In this document: in pieces, positions 1 through 8,055 of the stretch
Position numbering within the stretch: the first letter of the stretch is position 1
How the letters are laid out: each line of letters starts with the position of its first letter
Assembly: GCA_964650965.1 (NCBI GenBank)
Contig: CAZYYO010000052.1
Span: 1 to 17,232, forward strand
Origin: CAZYYO01 sp964650965
GTDB lineage: Bacteria > Bacillota > Clostridia > Lachnospirales > Lachnospiraceae
DNA length: 17,232 bases
Direction: 5' to 3'
Translations under genes and position numbers: made by a program
The notes under the pieces: generated by a model
The model's database searches: none
The model's input: only the letters and a program-made list of their open reading frames with translations
What the model was told of the DNA's origin: nothing

Positions 1-667
1 ATACTCTTATAAAAAATAGTCCTGCCACAAAAACATATGGGCTCAACAAAAGTATACTTACCAAAAATTTCTTTGTAGAGATCATATTTCCCATATCTAT
101 CTGAAAATAATTTAGTTGTCTGGAAATAAATATTGCTAAAATATCAAGTATTGCCAGGAATATGCACAGCATCAGATTCTCGGTCGCTTTCTTTTCAATA
201 TAACGGTATAGCAGCAATAAAAGGACAATTACCCCACAGGTTATGGTAGACATTGGACTAATACATGCCGCAATAAATCCCAGTGGCAGAATTAAAAACT
301 TCCCTTTATCCTGTATCACAATGCCTATCATTATAAAAGTCAATATCCATGCATACATTTCCATGGAACCAAAGTTCGCATATGGTAAAAACATACTAAT
401 AGCAAAAATAGAAAATAAGGAAATCATATAATACATGGTTTTCTTATCTCTCTCCCCTGTTTTCTTTAAATAAAATGCAAACAATGCAAACATAGTAAAA
501 TAATAGACTGTTGAAATCAGTAAATTAAACCTGTAGTCCTGCATAATACCCATCGGTGCAGAATGAAACTGCAAAATGTGGTCAAAAAATCTACTGCCAC
601 AAACAAGGGCAAATAAGCCCAGTGCTCCTAAAAATTGAACATCTTTTTTTGTTAAATATTCCTTCAT
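1..667 (-). CDS. Family-A polytopic membrane protein, compact variant (3' end beyond window)
   Basis: The reading frame is open from an ATG at 665-667 to the window edge (about 222 codons, no stop), so the C-terminus is missing. An AGAGG ribosome binding site lies 8-9 bases upstream, and the upstream gene stops 11 bases away. The product is almost entirely hydrophobic, with six or more membrane segments. It is related to the neighbouring family-A proteins through an ANFGSMEMY stretch that lines up with their NFGR(I/L)D motif, followed by a similar succession of helices. It is a stripped-down version: the first outer loop carrying SYKYGF.SR is absent, the HHG motif is replaced by ISPMS, and the loop of about 55 residues that carries HE.LG..VFMDE is cut to roughly 15 residues. 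Function unknown; it could be a non-catalytic partner of the gene just upstream. Membership in the family is moderately sure. Confidence 0.8.
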   Translation of the reverse strand, partial: MKEYLTKKDVQFLGALGLFALVCGSRFFDHILQFHSAPMGIMQDYRFNLLISTVYYFTMFALFAFYLKKTGERDKKTMYYMISLFSIFAISMFLPYANFGSMEMYAWILTFIMIGIVIQDKGKFLILPLGFIAACISPMSTITCGVIVLLLLLYRYIEKKATENLMLCIFLAILDILAIFISRQLNYFQIDMGNMISTKKFLVSILLLSPYVFVAGLFFIRV

Positions 668-678
668 CTTATTTTCCT

Positions 679-1920
679 CTAATAACTGTTAAATGACTCT
701 CCGTTAAATAATACAATTCGTAATTGATCATCTATCATACTAATCGGTATATCATAAAACGGAACAAAAAGCATGGGATATACCAGTAAAATAATTGCAA
801 ATGGTATTTTTTGCTTAACCACCAATTTTGTTTGTTCCAGTTGCTCTGCAACGGTTTGATCTCCCATTGCAATCAAACTCATAACGATTGCAATATAATA
901 GAAAAAGACTGCAAACACATATCTTCCGTAATCTACCTTCAGTATCATTTCAGGTAATACGGTAAAAGCTCCCAGTGCTACCATTAAATATACAAATTGC
1001 TCTTTTCTCTCTTTTCCACCAATTAAATGTTTCAAAAAATGAATCCCTATCAATAGATATGGAAGAAAAAACACAAGAAATATTGGAACATCAATATAAT
1101 TAGCTACGTGATATTTCCATTCATCCATAAAAACCCCTTTTCCAAGGATTTCATGATTGACCATTTCTTCACTGTAGTCTTTTCCTGTAACAGATAAATC
1201 CTTTGCGGCTTGTACGACCTCCTGAAAAACAGATTCATCCTGCACATGACTGAAAAATTCAAAATAAAGAAAAAACGCTGAAGCTATTACACACGTTAAA
1301 ACAAAAAGAATAATGTATTTCTTCTTTTCTTTTCCCTGTATCATAATTGCCTTATATAATAAAAGCACCAGAATAATATTAATATTCATAAAAACAAATC
1401 CATGATGAATACACATGGCCAAGGCACATAGTGGAACGATCAACCACTCATGCTTTTCTCTTATAATCAAGATAATCGATGCTAATGTTATCATAAAAAG
1501 AAAGATATCGATTCGCCCAAAATTTACTTTACAAAGGAAAATTGGTACGGCTAATATTGTCAGAAAAACAATGAGATATCTCATATTATGGAGATTCTTC
1601 CTGGCTGTGCGTCGTAAACAAACAATATAAAACGCAAAAAAGCATATGATATAAATAATTGTCATAATCTGATTAAATCTGTATATTGGTAAATGCTCCA
1701 TTAAGTCATAGGGTATCATTTGATTTAATAAGCTCCATGCAGAACCAATAAATGCTCTTGAAATAAATCCATATTTATATGAAAATGCATATATTGTTGT
1801 GTTAAAATCTGTTAGTTCCCTTGAAAAAAATCGATAGACCATAATGACGACAAATACCGCCAGCAATAGAATAAAAAGTCTATTTTCTTTTTTTTCTGAT
1901 AAATCCTGTGAGTTTCTCAT
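679..1920 (-). CDS. Family-A polytopic membrane protein, motif-intact copy (possible envelope-glycan enzyme)
   Basis: 413 residues, with about ten membrane helices and a charged N-terminal tail. The ATG at 1918-1920 follows an AAAGGG ribosome binding site and starts 14 bases after the upstream stop. Motifs shared with the copies at 5735 and 15675 are SYKYGFISR (47-55, first outer loop), NFGRID (133-138), HHGF (172-175), HEILGKGVFMDE (256-267, in a long loop after the helix at 202-220), PEMILKVDYGRYVF (323-336) and PFYDIPI (387-393). The arginines, histidines and acidic residues that stay fixed between divergent copies suggest an active site at the membrane face. I do not recognise a named family. 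A polyprenyl-phosphate-dependent glycosyltransferase of GT-C type, or a transporter of lipid-linked sugars, would fit the context, but neither is shown. It lies between two motif-degenerate relatives. Confidence 0.85.
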   Translation of the reverse strand: MRNSQDLSEKKENRLFILLLAVFVVIMVYRFFSRELTDFNTTIYAFSYKYGFISRAFIGSAWSLLNQMIPYDLMEHLPIYRFNQIMTIIYIICFFAFYIVCLRRTARKNLHNMRYLIVFLTILAVPIFLCKVNFGRIDIFLFMITLASIILIIREKHEWLIVPLCALAMCIHHGFVFMNINIILVLLLYKAIMIQGKEKKKYIILFVLTCVIASAFFLYFEFFSHVQDESVFQEVVQAAKDLSVTGKDYSEEMVNHEILGKGVFMDEWKYHVANYIDVPIFLVFFLPYLLIGIHFLKHLIGGKERKEQFVYLMVALGAFTVLPEMILKVDYGRYVFAVFFYYIAIVMSLIAMGDQTVAEQLEQTKLVVKQKIPFAIILLVYPMLFVPFYDIPISMIDDQLRIVLFNGESFNSY

Positions 1921-1934
1921 CTTATCCCTTTCTT

Positions 1935-3161
1935 TTAAAGGATTCCCAAAATCTGTAATACATTTTTTAAATCATTTGCTCCATTACGTGTAATCATACA
2001 AATATTAATATCAGAAAATGGTACCAGCATAATGGGGTATATCAGCAGCAATACCATCCAGGAGTGTTTGGAAAAAACATTTGTTTTCATATCATACAGA
2101 GCCGCTTCCATGTAGGAGTCTTTTTTTGCGACTAATACCAGCAGCGTTACGAAATAATATAAAATCAGTGCGAATACCCATTTCCCATAATTATGATTAT
2201 ACAGCATAACTGGCAAAATCCATATTCCTCCACAAGCGATCATTCTATACAGTTTCTTCATATGCTGAGGAACCTTCTGTAATATATTGCTCCATACCTT
2301 AACCACAACCCATATATAAGGTAACAACAACACCATCATTTCCAATAGCTCCATAATGTTTCCCAGCTTGGGTGTTGTACCTTGGCCAAACACGATTCCA
2401 TTTTGCATCTCATACAATGCACTACTGTCTATCTCACCATTGCCCAAAATTCTTGCCATGTTTTCAATCTGAGAATTGTCTATTACAATCCAATTATGAG
2501 ACATTTTTAATAGTACAAATAATATAACAAGCAAGAGCGTAACAAAAAGCAATAAATGCTTATATTTTTTCTTCTTCCTTTCATCATTACAATAAGCATA
2601 TTGATAAGCAATCAGCATAAAACATATGCCAAAATACGCGAACAAAAAATCAGATTGAAACAAAATCCCTATCACTGGAATCAGTGTGACAGCGAAAGAT
2701 ATGCGTCCAGAAATAACTATACTGGAAAAGATGAACATAAATGTTATGATCCAATTATTAATCGAACCAAAATAATCCCATCCGGAAAAATTGGGGATAA
2801 CAAAAATACATAAAAGAAGTATCCCTGCCCATAGCACATCCTTTATTCTCTCTGATGCATTCTTATTAATCTGATAAATAAAAATTCCCAATGCGGCACA
2901 TTCCACTATCAATGAGATTTCAGAAAATCTCATTGCCGATTCATATGACACCGTAGTATGGAAGAAATCACAGAAAAGTCGAAACAAGGTTCCCAGTAAT
3001 GCATTATTATAGATTCCCTCCTGATAGGATGTGGCCAGCATCGTGGTATTTGCAATAGACATGCCCTCATCATAGCTTCTTATAAATAGTGCAATAAGAA
3101 ACATAAAAAATGTAAAACAGCATATTTTTTTCTTTGTAATAATTTCTGTAATATTGTTCAT
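1935..3161 (-). CDS. Family-A polytopic membrane protein, motif-degenerate copy
   Basis: 408 residues, about ten membrane helices, the same length and topology as the motif-intact family-A proteins. The ATG at 3159-3161 has an AAGGG site five bases upstream. The frame is intact, so this is not a pseudogene by sequence, but most of the charged motif residues are replaced: SYKYGF.SR becomes SYQEGIYNN (45-53), NFGR.D becomes YFGSINN (130-136), HHG becomes QSD (169-171), and PEMILK.DYGR becomes PVMLYNHNYGK (317-327). The final PFSDINI block (381-387) and the general shape are kept. The outer loop after the helix near 200-218 is present but diverged. If the motif-intact copies are enzymes, this one may be an inactive partner or have a different substrate. 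Function not known. Confidence 0.83.
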   Translation of the reverse strand: MNNITEIITKKKICCFTFFMFLIALFIRSYDEGMSIANTTMLATSYQEGIYNNALLGTLFRLFCDFFHTTVSYESAMRFSEISLIVECAALGIFIYQINKNASERIKDVLWAGILLLCIFVIPNFSGWDYFGSINNWIITFMFIFSSIVISGRISFAVTLIPVIGILFQSDFLFAYFGICFMLIAYQYAYCNDERKKKKYKHLLLFVTLLLVILFVLLKMSHNWIVIDNSQIENMARILGNGEIDSSALYEMQNGIVFGQGTTPKLGNIMELLEMMVLLLPYIWVVVKVWSNILQKVPQHMKKLYRMIACGGIWILPVMLYNHNYGKWVFALILYYFVTLLVLVAKKDSYMEAALYDMKTNVFSKHSWMVLLLIYPIMLVPFSDINICMITRNGANDLKNVLQILGIL

Positions 3162-3207
3162 ACTTGCCCTTCGTTGGATATCAAATATTGTATGATTCGA
3201 TTTACTC

Positions 3208-3900
3208 TTACTTACTGTAATGCCAAATACATTTTAATGCCTGCACTCCATCACTGAAGCCTATTTTCTTGCCCTCTTCATTGCTTCTTGGATAATAGGA
3301 AATGGGCACCTCATGTATTTCAATCCCTTTTTTACTAATCTTTGCAGTGATTTCCGGCTCAAATCCAAATCTCTTCTCTTCTATGTCGATGGATTGGATA
3401 ACATCTCTACGAAATGCCTTATAACAGGTTTCCATATCTGTCAGCTTCTGATGGGTACGCATATTAGAGAGCATGGTGAGTCCCTTATTGGCAAGACGGT
3501 TCATAACATAACCCTTTGCCTTCTGGTTCATAAACCTGGAACCATATACAACCTGTGCTTTTCCTTCAAATATCGGGTTAACCACCAGGGGGTACTCGTT
3601 AGGATCGTATTCCATATCTGCATCCTGAATAATAACCACATCACCTGTAGCAGCCATAAAGCCTGTGCGTAATGCTCCCCCTTTTCCTGTATTTTCCGGC
3701 TGATAAATCACCTGATCTACCATAGGCTCAACTTTTTCCTTTAGAATATCTCTGGTTCCATCTGTAGACATATCATCTACGATAATGATTTCTTTTTCTT
3801 CTACAGGTGCATTCTTTACCTTTTCTAAGATTTCCATAATGCTGTCTTTTTCATTGTAGCACGGAATGACTATGCTTAATTTTCTTCCTTCTATTGACAT
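3208..3900 (-). CDS. Family 2 glycosyltransferase, polyprenyl-phosphate hexose synthase-like (DPM1 type)
   Basis: Likely transfers a hexose from a nucleotide sugar to polyprenyl phosphate on the cytoplasmic face, making a donor for the membrane glycosyltransferases around it. 230 residues from the ATG at 3898-3900, which has an AGAGGA site six bases upstream; an upstream in-frame ATG at 3940-3942 adds 14 residues unlike the family. Seen: IVIPCYNE near the N-terminus (10-17), VDDMSTDGT (41-49), NTGKGGALRTG (70-80), the DXD metal site in QDADMEYDP (92-100), GSRF (120-123), D.ETCYKAFRR (155-165), GFEPEI (179-184), and a basic C-terminal patch with RS...GKKI. There are no C-terminal membrane helices, so it resembles the soluble DPM1 class and not ArnC/GtrB. 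The sugar (glucose, mannose or other) cannot be read from sequence. Confidence 0.92.
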   Translation of the reverse strand: MSIEGRKLSIVIPCYNEKDSIMEILEKVKNAPVEEKEIIIVDDMSTDGTRDILKEKVEPMVDQVIYQPENTGKGGALRTGFMAATGDVVIIQDADMEYDPNEYPLVVNPIFEGKAQVVYGSRFMNQKAKGYVMNRLANKGLTMLSNMRTHQKLTDMETCYKAFRRDVIQSIDIEEKRFGFEPEITAKISKKGIEIHEVPISYYPRSNEEGKKIGFSDGVQALKCIWHYSK

Positions 3901-4046
3901 GATTCTTCCTCTTTCTAATTTACTTGTTTCAAATTGTATCAAATTTCATGCATTCTGTCATCATACCTCTTATTACCTGGTATCAACATGAACATATTAC
4001 ACGATTTTATCTACAATATAAAGTGTTCTCTTTACGGTATTCTTCC
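3901..4046 (-). promoter_or_regulatory. Longest intergenic gap (146 b); possible internal promoter
   Basis: This is the only gap longer than about 50 bases in the window. On the minus strand it holds TTGATA (3981-3986) and TATGAT (3960-3965) separated by 15 bases, which is near a sigma-A promoter but with a short spacer. No clear hairpin followed by a T-run is visible, so I do not call a terminator. A promoter here would let the GT2 gene and the last three family-A genes be expressed apart from the rest. Weak evidence. Confidence 0.25.
3907..3912 (-). promoter_or_regulatory. Ribosome binding site fixing the GT2 start
   Basis: On the minus strand this reads AGAGGA, six bases before the ATG at 3898-3900. 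It supports that start over the in-frame ATG at 3940-3942, for which no comparable site is seen. Confidence 0.6.
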
Positions 4047-5699
4047 TTAATAGTCCAGCTTTGTCCATTTTCCAGTTCCAATATCATAAGCATATACTAC
4101 ATCCTCTGTAATATGATTTTGATTAAGCCAGTCTCGAACCTGATGGTCTACGTCAGGGTCCTGTGGTTGGATATTCCAACCCTCCGGCTCATGACCTGAA
4201 TAGCCATTCACTGTCCGTAAATCGTATTTATCTGCAATTCCCCATGCTTTCATCTGAAGAATGCTGGTTAAGAACATCTGATTGGATTCTTCTGCCAGAC
4301 CTTCCCGGTCTGTAAGATACATCACGGTACAATCCTTCGGTGGTGCATCAACAGAATCCAGAAATGCCTCCTCTTCGGCAATATTCCATTCTGTTGCCAC
4401 TCCTTGTGGTGCATAATTGGTGCAAAATAGAAGCACTGCCAAAATGGCACAAACTGCCGCTGGCAGCTTTTTCTCCTTAATTCTGATTCCATCCAGAAAA
4501 ATTGCAAATATTACACCAAACCACAAGGTCATAAAACCATGCCATCGACTGATTCCCCGTAATGCAGAAGCTCCCGGAACTATTTCAAATATAATCTGCC
4601 AAATGGAATGTCCATGTACCTTTACCACAAGAATCAATCCGAACCACACCAACAAGAAAAGGTATAGATACATAAATGTCTGGAATTGATGCTCTTCTGT
4701 TTTTTTATTTCTCATTGACAGCCCGATAGCCACAACTGCCACTATAGTAAAGAGGCATAAATCAATTAATGGAAAACCTGATTTTAAATTATATATCGTT
4801 GTATCCCACATGGTATTACTGATATCATTTAACTGACACAAGCTTCTCCAATCCGGGGAAAAGTACAGCACATCTTCCCAGTTTCTTCCTCCTACATTCT
4901 GCAGCATTGGAAGATACAACTGGATAAAGGGAATCATGAATACGATTGCAAGTATTCCGTATATGATATAATCCTTCCACTGCCCCAAAAATCCCTGATA
5001 AGCTGCCCTCAGATATTTGTTTCTTCTTAATAGTATTGAGCAAAGCACAAACAGTAAAAGTGCCAATATCATAAAAATACCTACAAAATACGCCACATAA
5101 AAGGCTGTGTAAAATAACAGAACAATAAGACCGATGGTGGCCAATCCATAGACGTGGCGAACCTTATTGTTTTTATTTCTATAATACATATAAATCATAA
5201 TAAGTATAAAGGGAACCCAGCTAAGAGCAATCATCTGTGGATTGGGCATCATGATATTGTATCCATTGGAAAAAGAAAATGCTGCCACAGCCACCAGCGA
5301 AGCCCACGGCGATACCTTTACACACTTATGCATAAAGAAATATAATGCATAGCTTCCGGCAATATGTGTTGCTATTAATACCAATTTAAATGCTGCGAAC
5401 ATGTTCATGCCCAAAGCTCGAAGCAAACTGTATGGCAGTGCCATACCCAGCATAATATCAGAATAGGATAATACATTTTTCTCAGGATAAAAGCACAGTA
5501 CATCCATCCAATATTCTTTTCCACAAAACACCTTATACCAGTGTTCCACAAAATAATTATTTAACTTCCCATCATATGCTGCTCCAAACAGAGAGTCGTT
5601 AAATAAAATATTTCGAAAAAAGATCATCTCTCCAACAAGTATCAAGGCAATCACAATAAACGTTGTAACTCTTTGCCTCTTTATTTTTGTCTGTTCCAT
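4047..5699 (-). CDS. YfhO/GT-C-like polytopic membrane glycosyltransferase candidate
   Basis: 550 residues with about 11-12 membrane helices and an extracytoplasmic C-terminal tail (roughly 430-550). The first outer loop has AAYDGKLNNYF (40-50) and then FYPEKNVLSYSD (70-81). This arrangement, an acidic residue in the first loop followed by an FYP....L..SD block, is common in YfhO-like and other GT-C membrane proteins that use polyprenyl-phosphate sugars outside the membrane. PGASALRGISRW (375-386) matches the conserved PG....R...R segment of such proteins. The tail contains VNGYSGHEPEGW (497-508). The start ATG at 5697-5699 follows an AAAGG site about ten bases upstream, 35 bases after the preceding stop. 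Acceptor and donor are unknown; the adjacent GT2 gene is a plausible donor source. Confidence 0.8.
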   Translation of the reverse strand: MEQTKIKRQRVTTFIVIALILVGEMIFFRNILFNDSLFGAAYDGKLNNYFVEHWYKVFCGKEYWMDVLCFYPEKNVLSYSDIMLGMALPYSLLRALGMNMFAAFKLVLIATHIAGSYALYFFMHKCVKVSPWASLVAVAAFSFSNGYNIMMPNPQMIALSWVPFILIMIYMYYRNKNNKVRHVYGLATIGLIVLLFYTAFYVAYFVGIFMILALLLFVLCSILLRRNKYLRAAYQGFLGQWKDYIIYGILAIVFMIPFIQLYLPMLQNVGGRNWEDVLYFSPDWRSLCQLNDISNTMWDTTIYNLKSGFPLIDLCLFTIVAVVAIGLSMRNKKTEEHQFQTFMYLYLFLLVWFGLILVVKVHGHSIWQIIFEIVPGASALRGISRWHGFMTLWFGVIFAIFLDGIRIKEKKLPAAVCAILAVLLFCTNYAPQGVATEWNIAEEEAFLDSVDAPPKDCTVMYLTDREGLAEESNQMFLTSILQMKAWGIADKYDLRTVNGYSGHEPEGWNIQPQDPDVDHQVRDWLNQNHITEDVVYAYDIGTGKWTKLDY

Positions 5700-5734
5700 T
5701 ATTTCTAACCTTTCTTATTGATTGCACTGTATTA

Positions 5735-6979
5735 CTATACCTGGCGAATAGGAAGTCGAATAATAATTAAGTCATATATATCCTCAAAAATATCTGCAAT
5801 ATGAAAGTCCCGAAATGGGATAAACATAAAAGCATATATTAATAAAAATAATGTCCAGATTCCATGATTTTTAAAATATTCTATCTCCTCTTGAACCAAT
5901 GTAATAACAAGCTCATCTTTCAATGCCATTAGGATTAGAATGCATGCCAAATAATAAAAGAAAAACATAAACACATATCTTCCATAATCTGTTTTCAAAA
6001 TCATTTCCGGAAGAATGGTAAGAACCCCCAATGTCATAACAATGTAAGCCCTCTTCCTCTGTATATCTCCCTGTCTGCTTATTAATTTACGAAGAAAGTT
6101 TCCTATTAGATACAGATATGGCCAGCACAACAGTAGAAAGAATGGAAACTCAATATAATTAACCACATGCCATGGGATTTCATCCATAAATACGCCCTGT
6201 CCAAGAACCTCGTGGTTAACCAGATGGTCATGATATGTTGTTCCACTTTGTGATAGTGTTTTTGCTAATGTAACGATTTCATCATACACCCCAACATTAT
6301 CTACATGTCCCCAAAATTCGAAATACAAAAACAATACAGATGAAATAACAAAGGTAAGTGTTAACAGGATTGCATACTTCCTTCTTTTTTCCCTATTTGT
6401 CAACAGTTTATATATCATCACCACAAGAACAATATTAAGATTGGTAAAGACATATCCGTGATGCAATAGCATTGCAAGCACTGACAGAGGAATAAGAAGC
6501 CATTCTAAGCGTTCTGCTATTAACAATATGCAGCACAAAACGGATATCATCAGAAGATATACATCCAATCTACCGAAATTCTCAATGGTAAGATACATGG
6601 GAAATGTAATCATACCCATAAGCAGTATCAGCACCTGCATATTTTTCCTGCTTCCCTCACCGGAATGCTTTAAGCAAATTGCGAAGAATGCAAACAGCAC
6701 CAAAAACAAAAGTGCCGTTACTGCCTCTGACAGCATGTATACTGTATGATAGCTTACCATGTCACCCGGCAGAATCTGATCCAAAAACTGTAAGCTGGTT
6801 CCTAATAACCCTCTTGATACAAACCCATATTTATAAGAAAAGGCAAATGGCGTTGTGTTAACATCCACCATGCCGTGATCAAAAAATTTAAAAATGCATG
6901 CAATTGCAACAATGCCAAGTAATATGAAAAATTTTAGATTTTCTTTTTCTTTAAAATGGTTTTTCATCCTGTTATTCAC
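5735..6979 (-). CDS. Family-A polytopic membrane protein, motif-intact copy with GTG start
   Basis: 414 residues, about ten membrane helices. This is the closest relative in the window of the copy at 679-1920, with the motifs in the same order: NTTPFAFSYKYGFVSRG (41-57), NFGRLD (134-139), HHGY (173-176), HEVLGQGVFMDE (256-267), PEMILKTDYGRYVF (324-337) and PFRDFHI (388-394). The start is GTG at 6977-6979, chosen because a strong AAGGAG lies six bases upstream; the next ATG, four codons in, has no good site. It sits between an acyltransferase and a YfhO-like protein, away from the other family-A genes, so the family is scattered through the locus as well as in tandem. Function unknown; a role in envelope glycan assembly is inferred from context. 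Confidence 0.85.
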   Translation of the reverse strand: MNNRMKNHFKEKENLKFFILLGIVAIACIFKFFDHGMVDVNTTPFAFSYKYGFVSRGLLGTSLQFLDQILPGDMVSYHTVYMLSEAVTALLFLVLFAFFAICLKHSGEGSRKNMQVLILLMGMITFPMYLTIENFGRLDVYLLMISVLCCILLIAERLEWLLIPLSVLAMLLHHGYVFTNLNIVLVVMIYKLLTNREKRRKYAILLTLTFVISSVLFLYFEFWGHVDNVGVYDEIVTLAKTLSQSGTTYHDHLVNHEVLGQGVFMDEIPWHVVNYIEFPFFLLLCWPYLYLIGNFLRKLISRQGDIQRKRAYIVMTLGVLTILPEMILKTDYGRYVFMFFFYYLACILILMALKDELVITLVQEEIEYFKNHGIWTLFLLIYAFMFIPFRDFHIADIFEDIYDLIIIRLPIRQV

Positions 6980-6985
6980 AAAAAT

Positions 6986-6991
6986 CTCCTT
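6986..6991 (-). promoter_or_regulatory. Strong ribosome binding site before a GTG start
   Basis: AAGGAG on the minus strand, six bases before the GTG at 6977-6979. It decides the start of the family-A gene at 5735-6979. Confidence 0.7.
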
Positions 6992-7015
6992 AAAATAAGA
7001 TGCACTGCTTTCTCA

Positions 7016-8035
7016 TCAAAAAACTTTGCTAAGTAATGGAATCTTCTTTCCTACTGCTGCCGTAAATGTACCTGCCAAAAGAATAATACCTGTAATAATC
7101 GGAACAGATATCAGCAGTGGATAATTTCCGGCAAGAATATTGTAATGCTTCAAGATAAGTATAAATATAAAATGGCATCCATAAATACCAAGAGAATATT
7201 TTGATAATAGGGATATCCATTTGTCGGCTCCTGATGGTCTCCATCGATTTCTCACAAATAGAAATACGGAAACACTCCACAATATGGTTCCTGGTGTTAA
7301 ATATGAAAAAAGGTCATCTCGTACCACACCTGTTTTCAGGCTCATTGTAACTACCAGTATCATGGAAGTAATGATAGAAGCAATACCTACAACACCCCAC
7401 ATTTTTTCCTTAAGGCTCTTCCCATATACATCAAGATAATGTCCTATCACAAAATATCCAACATAGCTAATATTCATAAAATCTACATTTTGATACAATG
7501 ATAAAAATGCCAAATGGTTTATCGCAAAGTGAATACATTGATATACGAACCAGATGAATATAAAATATTCCAGCTGCTTTCTTGATGCATTGCCTGCAAT
7601 AATTCTGAGAATAGGAACAATGATGTAAATGGGAATAATAGCATAAATATACCACAGATGTAACTGGACATCACCACATAATATCTCCTTCAACATGGTA
7701 GGAAGAAACTCCTGTATCTCACAATAAGGATTTGCTATGTAATGTATTACCTTATATACCATCGCCCAAAAAAGAAAGAAGATGATTAATCTCATAATAT
7801 TATGCAGATACAATTTTTTCAAACTTATCTGCCTGTCTTTCTGCAAAAACAAAGCACCGGATACCATCATAAATAACGGCACACACACTTTTGTAAGCCC
7901 CTGGAATACCGTAAGCACCCCCCACTGGCTTGTAGCAATATCACATGACCACCATTCCTCTGTTACGTGAATAATCACTACCGAAATAAGTGCTATCATT
8001 CTTAATGTATCAATGTAGTCTTTTCTATTCTCCAT
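7016..8035 (-). CDS. Acyltransferase-3 family membrane protein (sugar O-acyltransferase)
   Basis: 339 residues and about ten helices, the usual size for a stand-alone acyltransferase-3 domain (OatA/OafA/WecH group). These proteins move an acyl group, often acetyl, to sugars of envelope glycans. The N-terminus has D...LR.IA...VV..H with the likely catalytic His at residue 23 (LRMIALISVVIIHV), then VPLFMMVSG (52-60), the family's second hallmark. The ATG at 8033-8035 was chosen because the protein then begins MENRKDYIDT, typical of the family, and a purine-rich GGGGGA site precedes it; an ATG four codons upstream (8045-8047) is possible. It follows the preceding stop by 20 bases. There is no C-terminal SGNH domain. 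The acyl group and target sugar are unknown. Confidence 0.88.
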   Translation of the reverse strand: MENRKDYIDTLRMIALISVVIIHVTEEWWSCDIATSQWGVLTVFQGLTKVCVPLFMMVSGALFLQKDRQISLKKLYLHNIMRLIIFFLFWAMVYKVIHYIANPYCEIQEFLPTMLKEILCGDVQLHLWYIYAIIPIYIIVPILRIIAGNASRKQLEYFIFIWFVYQCIHFAINHLAFLSLYQNVDFMNISYVGYFVIGHYLDVYGKSLKEKMWGVVGIASIITSMILVVTMSLKTGVVRDDLFSYLTPGTILWSVSVFLFVRNRWRPSGADKWISLLSKYSLGIYGCHFIFILILKHYNILAGNYPLLISVPIITGIILLAGTFTAAVGKKIPLLSKVF

Positions 8036-8055
8036 CCCGTCCCCCATCCTTATAT

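Noticed and set aside
243..431. Plus-strand open frame of 62 codons
   Set aside because: It lies inside the minus-strand family-A gene at <1-667, whose frame is open and matches paralogues; the plus-strand frame has no recognisable product.
679..1920. EpsG or Wzy polymerase assignment for family A
   Set aside because: Length and helix count are roughly right, but I do not see the signature residues of either family, and the conserved motifs here are different. Left unnamed.
1935..3161. Pseudogene call for the motif-degenerate family-A copy
   Set aside because: The frame is full length with a good ribosome binding site and no stops or frameshifts; residue loss alone does not show inactivity of the gene.
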